A stretch of 47,351 nucleotides of DNA from Acidobacteriota bacterium (lineage in GTDB: Bacteria; Acidobacteriota; Vicinamibacteria; Vicinamibacterales; UBA823). The notes beneath the pieces were generated by a model that saw only the letters and a list, made by a program, of their open reading frames with translations, was not told the DNA's origin and made no database searches. This document shows positions 1-8,155 of this stretch, piece after piece. Position 1 is the first letter of the stretch. The number at the start of each line of letters is the position of its first letter. The stretch covers positions 1-47,351 of the forward strand of contig PCAK01000031.1 in NCBI GenBank assembly GCA_002730525.1. The letters are read 5' to 3'. Both the position numbers and the translations under genes were made by a program.

Positions 1-88
1 CTGGTGGTGGCGCGGCGGCTGCGCTCCACCGACGTGCTGGAGGCCGTGGCGGACCTCTTTGTGACCCACGGGGCGCCGGCGCACACCG
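1..88 (+). mobile_element. IS3-family transposase OrfB fragment (interior only)
   Basis: Read from base 1, frame 1 encodes LVVARRLRSTDVLEAVADLF followed by VTHGAPAHT. This matches the stretch of IS3-family OrfB (rve integrase core) just before the RSDNG motif that carries the second catalytic Asp. The similarity stops at about base 87-88, before that Asp, so the copy is inactive. The break lies one base from the stop codon of the gene on the opposite strand (89-91). The 5' part is outside the window. The family call rests on remembered IS3 sequences and a short stretch. Confidence 0.7.
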
Positions 89-2209
89 TCACTTCGCCAA
101 CGGATCCGGGCGCACCTGGAAGTGGACGACGAGCGGGCGGTTCGCGGTGCCGCCTTCCATCAGCCAAGGCGTCCGGTCGCCCTCCGAAACCCAGAGCCCG
201 CGGCCTTTCCAGCCGGCATCCGGGTCGTCGATGCGGCCATCGAATCCCTTACTGTAGAAGCCCAAGGGGTACGGCACGCGGAGCGTAACGAACTCACCGT
301 CAACAAGCGCGTGCACGCCGTCGAACAGGTTGCCGGTCGCGATCGGCACGTCGTTGCCGAGGCCGGATGTGTTGTGCTGGTCGACCCAGGTGTAGTAACT
401 CGACTCGATGCTGAATTCCGGGAGGTCGTCGAACCCGGGGCCGGGCAGTCCGTGCAGCGTCCATCCCTCCGGACAGTGATCGCCGGTGGCCTCCGGACCG
501 TTCAGCGGTCCTTCACACTTGCTGCGGTCGAACTCGCCGAGGTGGCCGCTGCCGAGCGACACCCAGACGACACCGTTCGAATCGATGTCCGCGCCGCGGA
601 CGCCGAAGCCGGGGAGTGGCGGCGTGTAGATTTCCGCCAGCGCGGTCTCTGACGGGTTGTCTCCGGGATCCAGCCGCAAGATGGCGCCCGGATACCGGAA
701 CGCCACCGATCCCCAGATCGAACCGTCGGCCGGATTCGGCATCACCGCGTAGAAGCCGGCGTTGATCCGGGTGTCGCGCGCAGGGTCGTTCGGCTCTCCC
801 GGCTCCACCCAGTCGTCGCGCCGGCCGTTGCCGTTCGTGTCGAGGATGAACGGGGTCCACCCTTGCGACGCTGCGGCGTCGCCGGTCTCATCGAATCTCT
901 TCGTATCGAGCCATCCGGCCACCTGTCCGCCGCCGCTCGTCCAGAGCGTGTCGTTGGCATCCGCGGCAAACTGCAGATGGTGCGTGCTGAAGCAGGTGTC
1001 GATGAAGGTGTAGTCGCCGCTGTCCGGCTCGTAGATGGCGAGGTGCCGCCCCGAACGCTCGAGCGGGAAGGCGCGGGCCGACGGGTGGTCCGACCCTTCG
1101 AGGCAGAAGTCGGGATTTCCCGGTCCGCGGATCCGCGACGTGTACCAGACGCGCTCGGCGGCGTCCATCATCGGATTATGGGCGTTGGCACGGCTGTCCC
1201 AGAGGAGTTCATCGCCCCAGTAGGGTGACGGCTCGACGACCGGCGCGCTGCCCGTCGTCGGCGTGTCGTCGTCACGCACCGGTGCGTGAAAGCTCGTGTC
1301 GGTGTTGGCCTGCGGATCGAGAATTGGGAAGTCGTCGGTGCTCAGCTCCGGTGCGCCGAAGATCCGGCCGTAGGCGTTGACGGTCGGGTCCCGCCGGTCG
1401 GTCGAGATCAGATCGTGCATGTAGACCGTCGGGCTGGCCCAGTCCCTGACGGTGGCCACGACGTTTCGTTCGACGCCGATCGGTCGCTCCGGGTGTGTCG
1501 TCGGCAGCGCCCCGCCGGCGACGCGATCGGTCCAGTCGGCCAGGTACTTCAGCGGGAGGCCGCCCAACCGCCCGGTCACCTGTCCCGCCATCTGGCGTCC
1601 GGCCTGACCCGACGAGATCCGCCTGAGCCAGGCCTCCTCGGACGACGCGAACTCTCCGATCCCTTCGGGCAGAGTGCGCGTCGACTCCTGGCCGAGTTGA
1701 TGGCAGCCGACGCAGCCCATGTTCTTCATCCAGGTGAGGTACTCGTTCATTCCGCCGTCGAGTTCCGCCTCCGCCAACTCGTTCTCTGACGGCAACGCCA
1801 TCATCGAGTACCAGTAGGCGGCTGGGTAGGCGTGCGCCGCCGACGCCGGATCCGGCGCGGCCACCGCCGTGAGGTCGACCATGGTGCCCGGCGCCACGTC
1901 GGTCTTGGCCGAGTCGAGGAGGCCGTAGCCGCGGACCCAGAGCTCGTAGTCGGCCGTGGGTAGATCAGGCACGACGAACCGTCCCGCGTCATCGGTGATG
2001 ACGATGCGTGAGAACCGTGTGCCGAGGTCGTCCGTTTCGGCGATGACCCAGACGCCGGCCTCGGGGCCGCTGTCGCTGGACACCACGCCGCCGATGTCAT
2101 CGTCGTCAATATCGATCGCGACGGCCGGCCCAGACTGGCAGCCGAGACTGAGTGCGCCCGCCACGCTGCACGCGGCCAGAGACGAGGCGAACCGGAATGG
2201 CACGTTCAT
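89..2209 (-). CDS. Lipoprotein with carboxypeptidase-regulatory-like domain, c-heme site and beta-propeller
   Basis: This 706-residue protein starts at ATG 2209, which has an AAGGAG site seven bases upstream. Starting there gives a lipoprotein signal ending LSLGC with Cys24 as the lipidated residue. Residues about 38-118 look like a carboxypeptidase-regulatory-like beta-sandwich. A single c-type heme motif CVGCH lies at 166-170. The rest has Vgb/streptogramin-lyase-type propeller repeats (for example VWVSLGSGHLGEFDRSKC) and ends VRPDPLAK, a C-terminus I recall from relatives, so the gene looks complete despite the transposase fragment beside its stop codon. The family is common in Acidobacteriota, but its substrate is unknown. 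The heme suggests extracytoplasmic electron transfer (inference). No partner gene follows it on the same strand. Confidence 0.8.
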   Translation of the reverse strand: MNVPFRFASSLAACSVAGALSLGCQSGPAVAIDIDDDDIGGVVSSDSGPEAGVWVIAETDDLGTRFSRIVITDDAGRFVVPDLPTADYELWVRGYGLLDSAKTDVAPGTMVDLTAVAAPDPASAAHAYPAAYWYSMMALPSENELAEAELDGGMNEYLTWMKNMGCVGCHQLGQESTRTLPEGIGEFASSEEAWLRRISSGQAGRQMAGQVTGRLGGLPLKYLADWTDRVAGGALPTTHPERPIGVERNVVATVRDWASPTVYMHDLISTDRRDPTVNAYGRIFGAPELSTDDFPILDPQANTDTSFHAPVRDDDTPTTGSAPVVEPSPYWGDELLWDSRANAHNPMMDAAERVWYTSRIRGPGNPDFCLEGSDHPSARAFPLERSGRHLAIYEPDSGDYTFIDTCFSTHHLQFAADANDTLWTSGGGQVAGWLDTKRFDETGDAAASQGWTPFILDTNGNGRRDDWVEPGEPNDPARDTRINAGFYAVMPNPADGSIWGSVAFRYPGAILRLDPGDNPSETALAEIYTPPLPGFGVRGADIDSNGVVWVSLGSGHLGEFDRSKCEGPLNGPEATGDHCPEGWTLHGLPGPGFDDLPEFSIESSYYTWVDQHNTSGLGNDVPIATGNLFDGVHALVDGEFVTLRVPYPLGFYSKGFDGRIDDPDAGWKGRGLWVSEGDRTPWLMEGGTANRPLVVHFQVRPDPLAK

Positions 2210-2299
2210 GTCGATCTCCTTGGGAAGTCGCCAGGGCGCCCGCATTTCCGTGTAGGCTGTCCTTTAGGGTCCTTATACACCGATAGGGGAGTTGCGCGT
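2210..2299. promoter_or_regulatory. Divergent promoter region between propeller lipoprotein and VWA gene
   Basis: The 90-base gap between divergent genes holds CCTTATACACCG at 2271-2282. It reads TATACA on the + strand and TATAAG on the - strand, so either could be a -10 box. GGGGAG at 2286-2291 is the ribosome site for the + gene. No convincing -35 box is visible on either strand. Confidence 0.3.
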
Positions 2300-3292
2300 A
2301 TGGCTCGGTTTCTGACCTCTGGATGCCTGGTGGCGGCTGTCGTCGCCGTTCTCGGGATGGCGGGACAGCAGCAGCAGCCGCTCTTCCGCGGCGAGAGCGA
2401 CGTTGTCCGCGTCTTCGTGACCGTGACCGATGGCGACGGCCGGCTCATCACGACCCTCACGCGGGACGAGTTCGAGGTGCGGGATGAAGGCAAACCGCAG
2501 CCGGTTACCCTGTTCGACAACACACCGCAACCCATCCGGCTCGTCGTCATGCTAGACGTCTCGGGCAGCATGCAGGGCAATCTGCCGCTGCTGCGCGGCG
2601 CGGCGGAACAGCTCATCGCGAGGCTCAGCGCGGAGGATCTCGCGCGGATCGGCATCTTCGGGCACGACATTGCAGTTGGCCCTACCTTCACTCGTGTTCC
2701 CGACGAGTTGTTGCAGGCGCTTCCGGAGGCGATCGCAGCCGATGCACAGACACCGCTCTGGCGCGCGCTCGACGAGGCGATGGACGCGTTCATTGAGGAA
2801 GACGAGGACGAGGGCGAAGGGCGGCCGGTGGTCCTCGTGCTGAGTGACGGAAAGGACAGCGGACCGACCAGCTTCGGCCGCGGCGTCGCCAGCCAGAGCC
2901 AAGTCATCGATCGCGCGCGCGACGACGACGTCATGATCTACGCGATCGGCATGCGCAGCCGGGGCCCGCGGCCGATGCTGCAGCCGGCGGTCGGTCCCGG
3001 CGGGCTCCGGGCGTTGATATTGGCCGACATGCCCGACTCGGGCCTTGCCCGTGTCGCGGAGGACACGGGTGGCGGCTATGTGGAGATTCGGCTCGGTCAG
3101 GATCTCGGCGCCGCGTTCGCGCGAGTCGCCGACGAATTGCACAGCCAGTACATGATCGGCTTCGCCCCGTCGAAACGCGACGGCAGGGTGCATGACATCG
3201 ACGTCCGGCTTTCCCAGCGCGGCTTGAGGGCACGGGCCCGGAAGGACTACGTCGCGCCATCTAGCCCCGGAGACGAAAGAAACCACGAGTGA
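2300..3292 (+). CDS. Exported VWA-domain protein (VWFA-related Acidobacterial type)
   Basis: This 330-residue protein has a Sec-type signal (hydrophobic residues 8-21). A short N-terminal beta-sandwich (DVVRVFVTVTDGDGRLI) precedes a von Willebrand A domain from about residue 80. The MIDAS motif DVSGSM is present with Asp86, Ser88 and Ser90, and a later SDGKDSG supplies a further acidic loop. This matches the VWFA-related Acidobacterial domain family (TIGR03436 type) in layout and length. Such proteins are thought to bind ligands or proteins in the periplasm; no function is established. The aldolase gene starts eight bases after its stop, so the two are very probably co-transcribed. GGGGAG lies upstream of the ATG. 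Confidence 0.85.
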   Translation: MARFLTSGCLVAAVVAVLGMAGQQQQPLFRGESDVVRVFVTVTDGDGRLITTLTRDEFEVRDEGKPQPVTLFDNTPQPIRLVVMLDVSGSMQGNLPLLRGAAEQLIARLSAEDLARIGIFGHDIAVGPTFTRVPDELLQALPEAIAADAQTPLWRALDEAMDAFIEEDEDEGEGRPVVLVLSDGKDSGPTSFGRGVASQSQVIDRARDDDVMIYAIGMRSRGPRPMLQPAVGPGGLRALILADMPDSGLARVAEDTGGGYVEIRLGQDLGAAFARVADELHSQYMIGFAPSKRDGRVHDIDVRLSQRGLRARARKDYVAPSSPGDERNHE

Positions 3293-3299
3293 GGACGCC

Positions 3300-4487
3300 A
3301 TGCTGCTTGTAAACAGATTCAGGTTCGTCGGTGTCGCGTACGTTGCGGTGGCGGTCAGTGCCGTGCTGGGTGCCGCGGCGCTGCCGGCCTCGGCCCAGCC
3401 GGCGCAACCCGATCAGCGGTTCAGAGCCGAGGACTTCGACTACGGGTCGCGCTTCGAGCTACCCGAGGGGGAGCATCCCGAAATCTGGAACCCCGCGAAG
3501 CGGAAGCTGATCGCCGGCGGCCCGATGATCGGCGGTACGGTCCGTGCGACCGATGCGCGAACCTACTGCGCCATGGCCGGCGCCGGCTACGACTTTCTCT
3601 GGGTGGAGATGCAACACGAGGCGATCTCCTGGGAGCAGGTGGCGCGCCTCTGGCGGACATGTCCAGGCCCTGCCGCGCCAGGGGTCCGCGTAGCCTACGC
3701 GGACGAGCGTGAGATCCAGCATGCCACCGACATGGGCTCGCTCGTCATCGTGGTGCCGACCATCGACAGTGTCGAGGAGGCCCAGGCCGCCATCGACTGG
3801 ACCTACTTTCCACCGATCGGCCGGCGTAGCTCCGGCGGCGGCCAGGGGCCGAGCGAACTGTGGAACGACGTGCCCGGGGGCTACCGGCAGACGTGGAACG
3901 CCAACGTCGTCCTGTTCCTGATGATCGAAACGCTCGAGGGTGTCGAGAACGCGCGCGAGATCGCGAGATTGCCCGGCGTGACGGGGCTGTTCGCGGCGAG
4001 CGGCGACCTGGGGAACTTCTCCGGCTTCGGCCAGGGCGACGCCGAGTACGAGGCGCTGATCACCGAGGTCGCGGACGCGGCGCTCGAGGCGGGGATCCAT
4101 GCCTGCGGTCCGCTGCGGTGGGCGGACCGCCCGGCGTTCACCTGCTTCCAGGCGGGTACAGAGGCGGCCAACATCCGTCGGGGCGCGCAGGCCGAGATTC
4201 AGCTGGCCGAAGAGCGCTTCGGCCGCACAGGTTCGGGCGGGACGTCGATGACACGGTCGGGCGCGGCCGGTGTTCTGGCGAATCTGACGGCCGAGTGCGG
4301 GTCGATCACGTATGCCGACGATTGCTACGCGGCGGCGGCGGCGGCCGTCACGGCCGCTGGTGCGATGGCGGCGCCCGAGCAGGCGCAGATCCGGCAACGA
4401 CTGCGTGACATCATCGGCGCGAACCGGAGCCATGCCGCGCGGCTTCGCGAGATCGCCTCGCGAGGCGGGCTGGCTCTGGACCCCTAG
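3300..4487 (+). CDS. Exported HpcH/HpaI-type aldolase
   Basis: This 395-residue protein belongs to the class II HpcH/HpaI aldolase/citrate lyase family, which cleaves or forms 2-keto-acid adducts using a divalent metal. The barrel (about 70-310) keeps the family landmarks: WVEMQHE (His106), the metal Glu in FLMIET (Glu210) and an Asp in AASGDLGNF (Asp236). Two features are unusual. It has a clear Sec signal ending PASAQ near residue 33, whereas the family is normally cytoplasmic. It also has an extra C-terminal helical tail of about 80 residues rich in Ala with two Cys. It is the second gene of a pair with the VWA protein. The substrate is unknown; a 2-keto-3-deoxy sugar acid would fit the neighbourhood (inference). 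Confidence 0.82.
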   Translation: MLLVNRFRFVGVAYVAVAVSAVLGAAALPASAQPAQPDQRFRAEDFDYGSRFELPEGEHPEIWNPAKRKLIAGGPMIGGTVRATDARTYCAMAGAGYDFLWVEMQHEAISWEQVARLWRTCPGPAAPGVRVAYADEREIQHATDMGSLVIVVPTIDSVEEAQAAIDWTYFPPIGRRSSGGGQGPSELWNDVPGGYRQTWNANVVLFLMIETLEGVENAREIARLPGVTGLFAASGDLGNFSGFGQGDAEYEALITEVADAALEAGIHACGPLRWADRPAFTCFQAGTEAANIRRGAQAEIQLAEERFGRTGSGGTSMTRSGAAGVLANLTAECGSITYADDCYAAAAAAVTAAGAMAAPEQAQIRQRLRDIIGANRSHAARLREIASRGGLALDP

Positions 4488-4498
4488 GCTGAGCCCAA

Positions 4499-5170
4499 CT
4501 ATTCATACTCGGTGCATAGCTGGTACTGAGCCGGCTCGTCCTCCTCGATCGACGGGAACCGACTGGTCGGTTCGATGAAGTAGTTGTCGGTCTCGTCGTC
4601 GTTCAGCGACGAGACCTCGCTGGCGAGCACCGCGCCGCCGGCAGCGGTGAACTGATGGGCCAGTCTGGGCGGCAGCGTGATGCTCTCGCCGGGCGACAGT
4701 TCGACCCGGCCGCGGGCTGCCACCGTGCGGCGAATTCCGTCGACCGAGACCGTGACGGCGTCGTCGGTCAGCCGGCCCTCCGCGTCGGCCCGGCAGACGT
4801 CGACGACGAGTTGCCCGCCACACCGGTTGATGATGTCCTCCATCTTGACCAGGTGGTAGTGCCAGGGCGTGACCTGCGCGTCGCCGACGACCATGATCTT
4901 CTCGGCGTATGACTTCACCGGGTCGCCGGGCTCCGCCGCGGCCCTTCCGTTCCGCAACGTGAAGAGCAGCAGGCCGCACCGAGCGTAGTCGCCGCGGCCG
5001 AAGTCGGTCAGATCCCACCCGAGACGGCACCGCCGGAGCTCGTCGGCGTCCGCCCCCGCGTCTCTCCACGCCGCCGGGCTCCAGAGGGCAAACGGCGGCA
5101 GGGCGAACCGGTGGGTGTCGAAGAGCTCGATAGCGGCCCGGACCCGGGCGTTGATCGTGGAGCGTTTCAT
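4499..5170 (-). CDS. D-lyxose/D-mannose ketol-isomerase family cupin
   Basis: This protein of about 223 residues matches D-lyxose isomerase in length and motif. These single-cupin enzymes interconvert D-lyxose/D-xylulose or D-mannose/D-fructose with Mn. The metal set is visible: TPWHYHLVKMEDIINRCGG gives His104, His106 and Glu111, and LPPRLAHQF gives His172. There is no signal peptide, so it acts in the cytoplasm, unlike most of its neighbours. ATG 5170 is chosen because family members begin MKRS; an in-frame GTG at 5179 with AAGG seven bases upstream is the alternative. It is divergent from the cytochrome-propeller gene and convergent with the aldolase gene (11-base gap). Confidence 0.85.
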   Translation of the reverse strand: MKRSTINARVRAAIELFDTHRFALPPFALWSPAAWRDAGADADELRRCRLGWDLTDFGRGDYARCGLLLFTLRNGRAAAEPGDPVKSYAEKIMVVGDAQVTPWHYHLVKMEDIINRCGGQLVVDVCRADAEGRLTDDAVTVSVDGIRRTVAARGRVELSPGESITLPPRLAHQFTAAGGAVLASEVSSLNDDETDNYFIEPTSRFPSIEEDEPAQYQLCTEYE

Positions 5171-5210
5171 GGTGACCACGCGGCGGCCTTGACTCCGGAT
5201 TGCCGCGCTA

Positions 5211-5229
5211 CAGCGAACATTGTACGCTG
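5211..5229. promoter_or_regulatory. Inverted repeat in divergent promoter
   Basis: CAGCG (5211-5215) and CGCTG (5225-5229) form an inverted repeat with a 9-base spacer that reads TACAAT on the - strand, a possible -10 box for the isomerase gene. Its place between divergent starts suggests an operator, but no regulator gene is in the window. Confidence 0.3.
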
Positions 5230-5274
5230 CTGCTGTCTTCGGAATGTGCCCGCCCTGCCCGGGCGGGAGGGGGG

Positions 5275-6510
5275 ATGATTATGTGGATTCGTAGTCTCAC
5301 TGCATTGGCGGTTCTCGCGTTCGGCGCCGCCACGCCAGTCCAGGCCCAGCGGGGGCAGCCGGTCTCCCTTCCGGACGGCGCGGGCAAGCTCCTGGCGGAG
5401 GCAGCCTGCGCGAGCTGCCACGGGCTCAACATGATCACGCGCTCCCAGGGCTACGATACGGCGGAGGAGTGGCGGAAGGTCATGGCCACAATGGTGGAAT
5501 TGGCGGAGCCGCAAGAGGAGACCCTCGCCGACTATCTGACCACGCACTTCCCGGAGAAGCCGGGTCGGCGTCCGACACTGATTCCCGGCGACACCGAGAT
5601 CGAGATCGTCGAGTGGACGGTTCCGACGCTCGGGCAGCGGTCCCGGGATCCGATCGAGGCGCCGGACGGATCGATCTGGTGGACCGGGATGTGGGCGAGC
5701 CTCGTGGGCCGGATCGATCCGGAGACGATGGAGATGGAGGAGTACCATCTTCCGCCAGAGGCGCGACCTCACAGCCTCATCGCCGATGAGGACGGCAGCA
5801 TCTGGTACACCGGGAACAGCAACGCCACCCTCGGTCGGCTGGAACCCAGGACCGGCGTGATCACCGAGTACAAGACCGAGGCGCGCGACCCGCACACCGG
5901 CCTGTTCCACCCGAACGGGCAGCTCTACTTCACGGCCCAGCAGGCCGGGATGCTCGGACGGCTCGATCCCGAGAGCGGCGAACTGACTGAAATCGTGACC
6001 GAGCCCAGACCCTACGGGATCCAGGTCGGCCCGGGCGGCACGCTCTGGATCGCCCACAACGGCACGAACAAAATTGGCGCGATGGATCCGGACACGATGG
6101 AGATCCGGTACTACGAGATCGCCGAGCCCGAGACGCGGATCCGCCGCCTGGCGCTCAGCAGCGACGGGATGGTCTGGTACGGGAACTCCACCATGGGACG
6201 GCTGGGGCGGCTGAACCCGGAAACCGGGGAGATCAAGGAGTGGCCGTCACCGAGCGGCTCGACCTCGCACCCCTACGCGGTCTCCGTCATCGACGACGTC
6301 ATCTGGTACAACGAGTCGGCGATGCGGCCGGAGGCGCTGGTTCGCTTCGATCCAGAAACCGAAGTGTTCCAGAGCTGGGCGATTCCGTCAGGCGTCGGCA
6401 TCATCCGTCGGACCTGGGTGACCCGGGCTGGTGATCTCCTCATTCACCAGAGCAGTTCGAACACCGTGGGTCTCGTGAAGATTCAGGAACCGGGCGAGTC
6501 GCAGCCGTAA
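5275..6510 (+). CDS. Exported cytochrome c / Vgb-type beta-propeller fusion
   Basis: This protein of about 411 residues starts at ATG 5275 (or ATG 5281, which has better spacing from GGGAGG at 5265-5270). A Sec signal ends near VQAQ. A small cytochrome-c-like segment has one heme motif, CASCH at 45-49. From about residue 125 the chain is a Vgb/streptogramin-lyase-type propeller with repeated units of the form DGSIWWTG..LVGRIDPETMEMEEY and DGSIWYTG..TLGRLEPRTG. True Vgb cleaves streptogramin B, but these heme-fused exported relatives have no proven reaction and antibiotic resistance should not be assumed. The fusion suggests that substrate binding or oxidation is linked to heme electron transfer in the periplasm (inference). 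Confidence 0.8.
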   Translation: MIMWIRSLTALAVLAFGAATPVQAQRGQPVSLPDGAGKLLAEAACASCHGLNMITRSQGYDTAEEWRKVMATMVELAEPQEETLADYLTTHFPEKPGRRPTLIPGDTEIEIVEWTVPTLGQRSRDPIEAPDGSIWWTGMWASLVGRIDPETMEMEEYHLPPEARPHSLIADEDGSIWYTGNSNATLGRLEPRTGVITEYKTEARDPHTGLFHPNGQLYFTAQQAGMLGRLDPESGELTEIVTEPRPYGIQVGPGGTLWIAHNGTNKIGAMDPDTMEIRYYEIAEPETRIRRLALSSDGMVWYGNSTMGRLGRLNPETGEIKEWPSPSGSTSHPYAVSVIDDVIWYNESAMRPEALVRFDPETEVFQSWAIPSGVGIIRRTWVTRAGDLLIHQSSSNTVGLVKIQEPGESQP

Positions 6511-6617
6511 GCGGCGGCGGGCGGGCGAATCCGTCGGGCGGCCCTTCAGGTGGTAGAGTCCCGCTGATGAAGGAGTTCGTACGGGGTGGGCCCGGTGTGA
6601 GTGCAGCCTGCCGGCGC

Positions 6618-8153
6618 CTAGACCGGGCGAGGTAGGCGGGGCACCCTGACCGGGCTCTCCGCCTGCACCCGGTTCCAGATGCGGCGCCCGACCCGGTCGG
6701 CTTCATCGAGGACGGCGTCCTCGTCCATCGTGAGGACCCGGTGGTCGCGCATGACGAATCGCCCGTCGATCATCGAGGATTCAATGTCGGACGGTTGACC
6801 GTTGTGGATCCACGCCGAGGCGATCCGGCCCGCCGGCACCAGGTGGGCCTTCAGCGTGTCCAGGACAAGGAGGTCGGCCTTCTTGCCAACCTCGAGCGTG
6901 CCAAGGCTCTCGCGCTGATGGACGGCGCGCGCGCCGTTCTCGGTCGCGTCGGCGAGGATGTCTTCCGGCTGCGGCTGGAGGCCCGGCCGCTCGTCGTCGC
7001 GCCGGGTCCGCTCCGTTCTGAGCGCGGTCCGCATCACCTCGAAGAGGTCGTTCGTGTTGTTGTCGGTGCCGAGCGCGATCGGGCAGCCGGCGGCCCGCAG
7101 GGCGGGAATCGGCGGACTGACCCCGCGGTTCGCCGCCATGGCGGCCTGGTGCGAGACGATTGTGCCCGAGCGGGCCAGTATCGCGATCTCGCCCGCGTCG
7201 ACGTACCGGGCGTGTGCCGCGAACAGGCGAGGGCCGAGGAAGTCGTGCTGGTCGAGATAGGCCGTCGGCCGGACGCCGTGGTAGCGCAGCATGAACTCGA
7301 ACTCAGCGCGGCTCTGGTTCAGATGGATGGTGTAGCCGACGTCGTGCGCCTCGGCGAAGGCACGGACGGCCTGCAGGAGTTCCGGCGAGGAAGTCTCGGT
7401 AAGCGCGGCCGCGGGAAAGACGGAGATCCGTCCGTCTCGCGCGCCGTGCCACGTGCTGAAGAGGTCCTCGATCCGCTGCATCCCTGCGTCGCGCCGGTCG
7501 GGTGAGAACCGCGGCGTCTCGCTCGCCGCGAGCCGTTCCGGCGACAGCGGGCCGGCCACGTTCTCACTGTCGCGAACCGACTCGGCGAAGACGCAGCGGA
7601 GGCCGCTGTCGGCCAAGGCCTCGGCGTCCTGCGCGATGTTTCCCGTGTACTCCACGATCGTCGTCGTCCCCGTCCGGATCGCTTCGAGCGCCGCGACGGT
7701 GACCATTAGCGTGGCTTCCTCGCCCTCGAGCAGGCTGCCGGGGGAGACCGCTAGGCGATAGGAATTCGGGAAGCCGAAGTCTTCGTTGAAGCCCCGGGCC
7801 AGGACGGCCCCCATGTGCGCGTGACAGTTGATGAGGCCGGGGAAGAGCGCTTTGCGCCGGCCGTCGTAGACGTCGGCTCCCGGATACGCCTGGAGGACGT
7901 CGTCGGTCGAGCCGAGCGCCGCGATTACGCTGCCTTCGACCGCAAGCGCCACGTCCTCCTGCACGCTATCGGCGTTCACCACCGTGGTGTGGGTGAAGAC
8001 GACGGTGTCGCTCTGCGCCTTCTCGCCGGCGCCACCACGATCGAAGAGGAGCGTGGCGGCGCTCGCGCCGGCGCCGGCGAGAAGGCGGCGCCGGCCGGGG
8101 TCGACGGGGTCGGTTGCCGGAATCGACGACGACCGGGGTTCGCCGGGTGTCAC
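6618..8153 (-). CDS. TAT-exported amidohydrolase-superfamily protein
   Basis: This 511-residue protein begins with a twin-arginine signal (GRRRLLAGAG, residues 20-29). It is followed by an amidohydrolase-superfamily chain of the AtzA/TrzA/guanine-deaminase branch. The metal ligands are visible: HAH at 111-113 after PGLINC, His277 in TIHLNQS, His314 in AAHARY and Asp364 in LGTDNN. The composite beta-sandwich is at the two ends (GRRKALFPG; GTLEVGKKADLLVLD). Such enzymes hydrolytically deaminate or dechlorinate rings, or cleave amides; the substrate cannot be read from sequence. The GTG start lies two bases after the stop codon of the preceding NHL lipoprotein, so the two are translated from one message. 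Confidence 0.85.
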   Translation of the reverse strand: MTPGEPRSSSIPATDPVDPGRRRLLAGAGASAATLLFDRGGAGEKAQSDTVVFTHTTVVNADSVQEDVALAVEGSVIAALGSTDDVLQAYPGADVYDGRRKALFPGLINCHAHMGAVLARGFNEDFGFPNSYRLAVSPGSLLEGEEATLMVTVAALEAIRTGTTTIVEYTGNIAQDAEALADSGLRCVFAESVRDSENVAGPLSPERLAASETPRFSPDRRDAGMQRIEDLFSTWHGARDGRISVFPAAALTETSSPELLQAVRAFAEAHDVGYTIHLNQSRAEFEFMLRYHGVRPTAYLDQHDFLGPRLFAAHARYVDAGEIAILARSGTIVSHQAAMAANRGVSPPIPALRAAGCPIALGTDNNTNDLFEVMRTALRTERTRRDDERPGLQPQPEDILADATENGARAVHQRESLGTLEVGKKADLLVLDTLKAHLVPAGRIASAWIHNGQPSDIESSMIDGRFVMRDHRVLTMDEDAVLDEADRVGRRIWNRVQAESPVRVPRLPRPV

Positions 8154-8155
8154 GG

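Noticed and set aside
5275-6510. Streptogramin (Vgb) resistance gene
   Set aside because: The propeller resembles Vgb only at fold and repeat level, and it is fused to a c-heme domain and exported. A resistance call is not supported.
6567-6602. Mini-ORF MKEFVRGGPGV between convergent genes, after a TAGAGT box
   Set aside because: It has only eleven codons, no ribosome site of its own and no conserved pattern; chance is a sufficient explanation.
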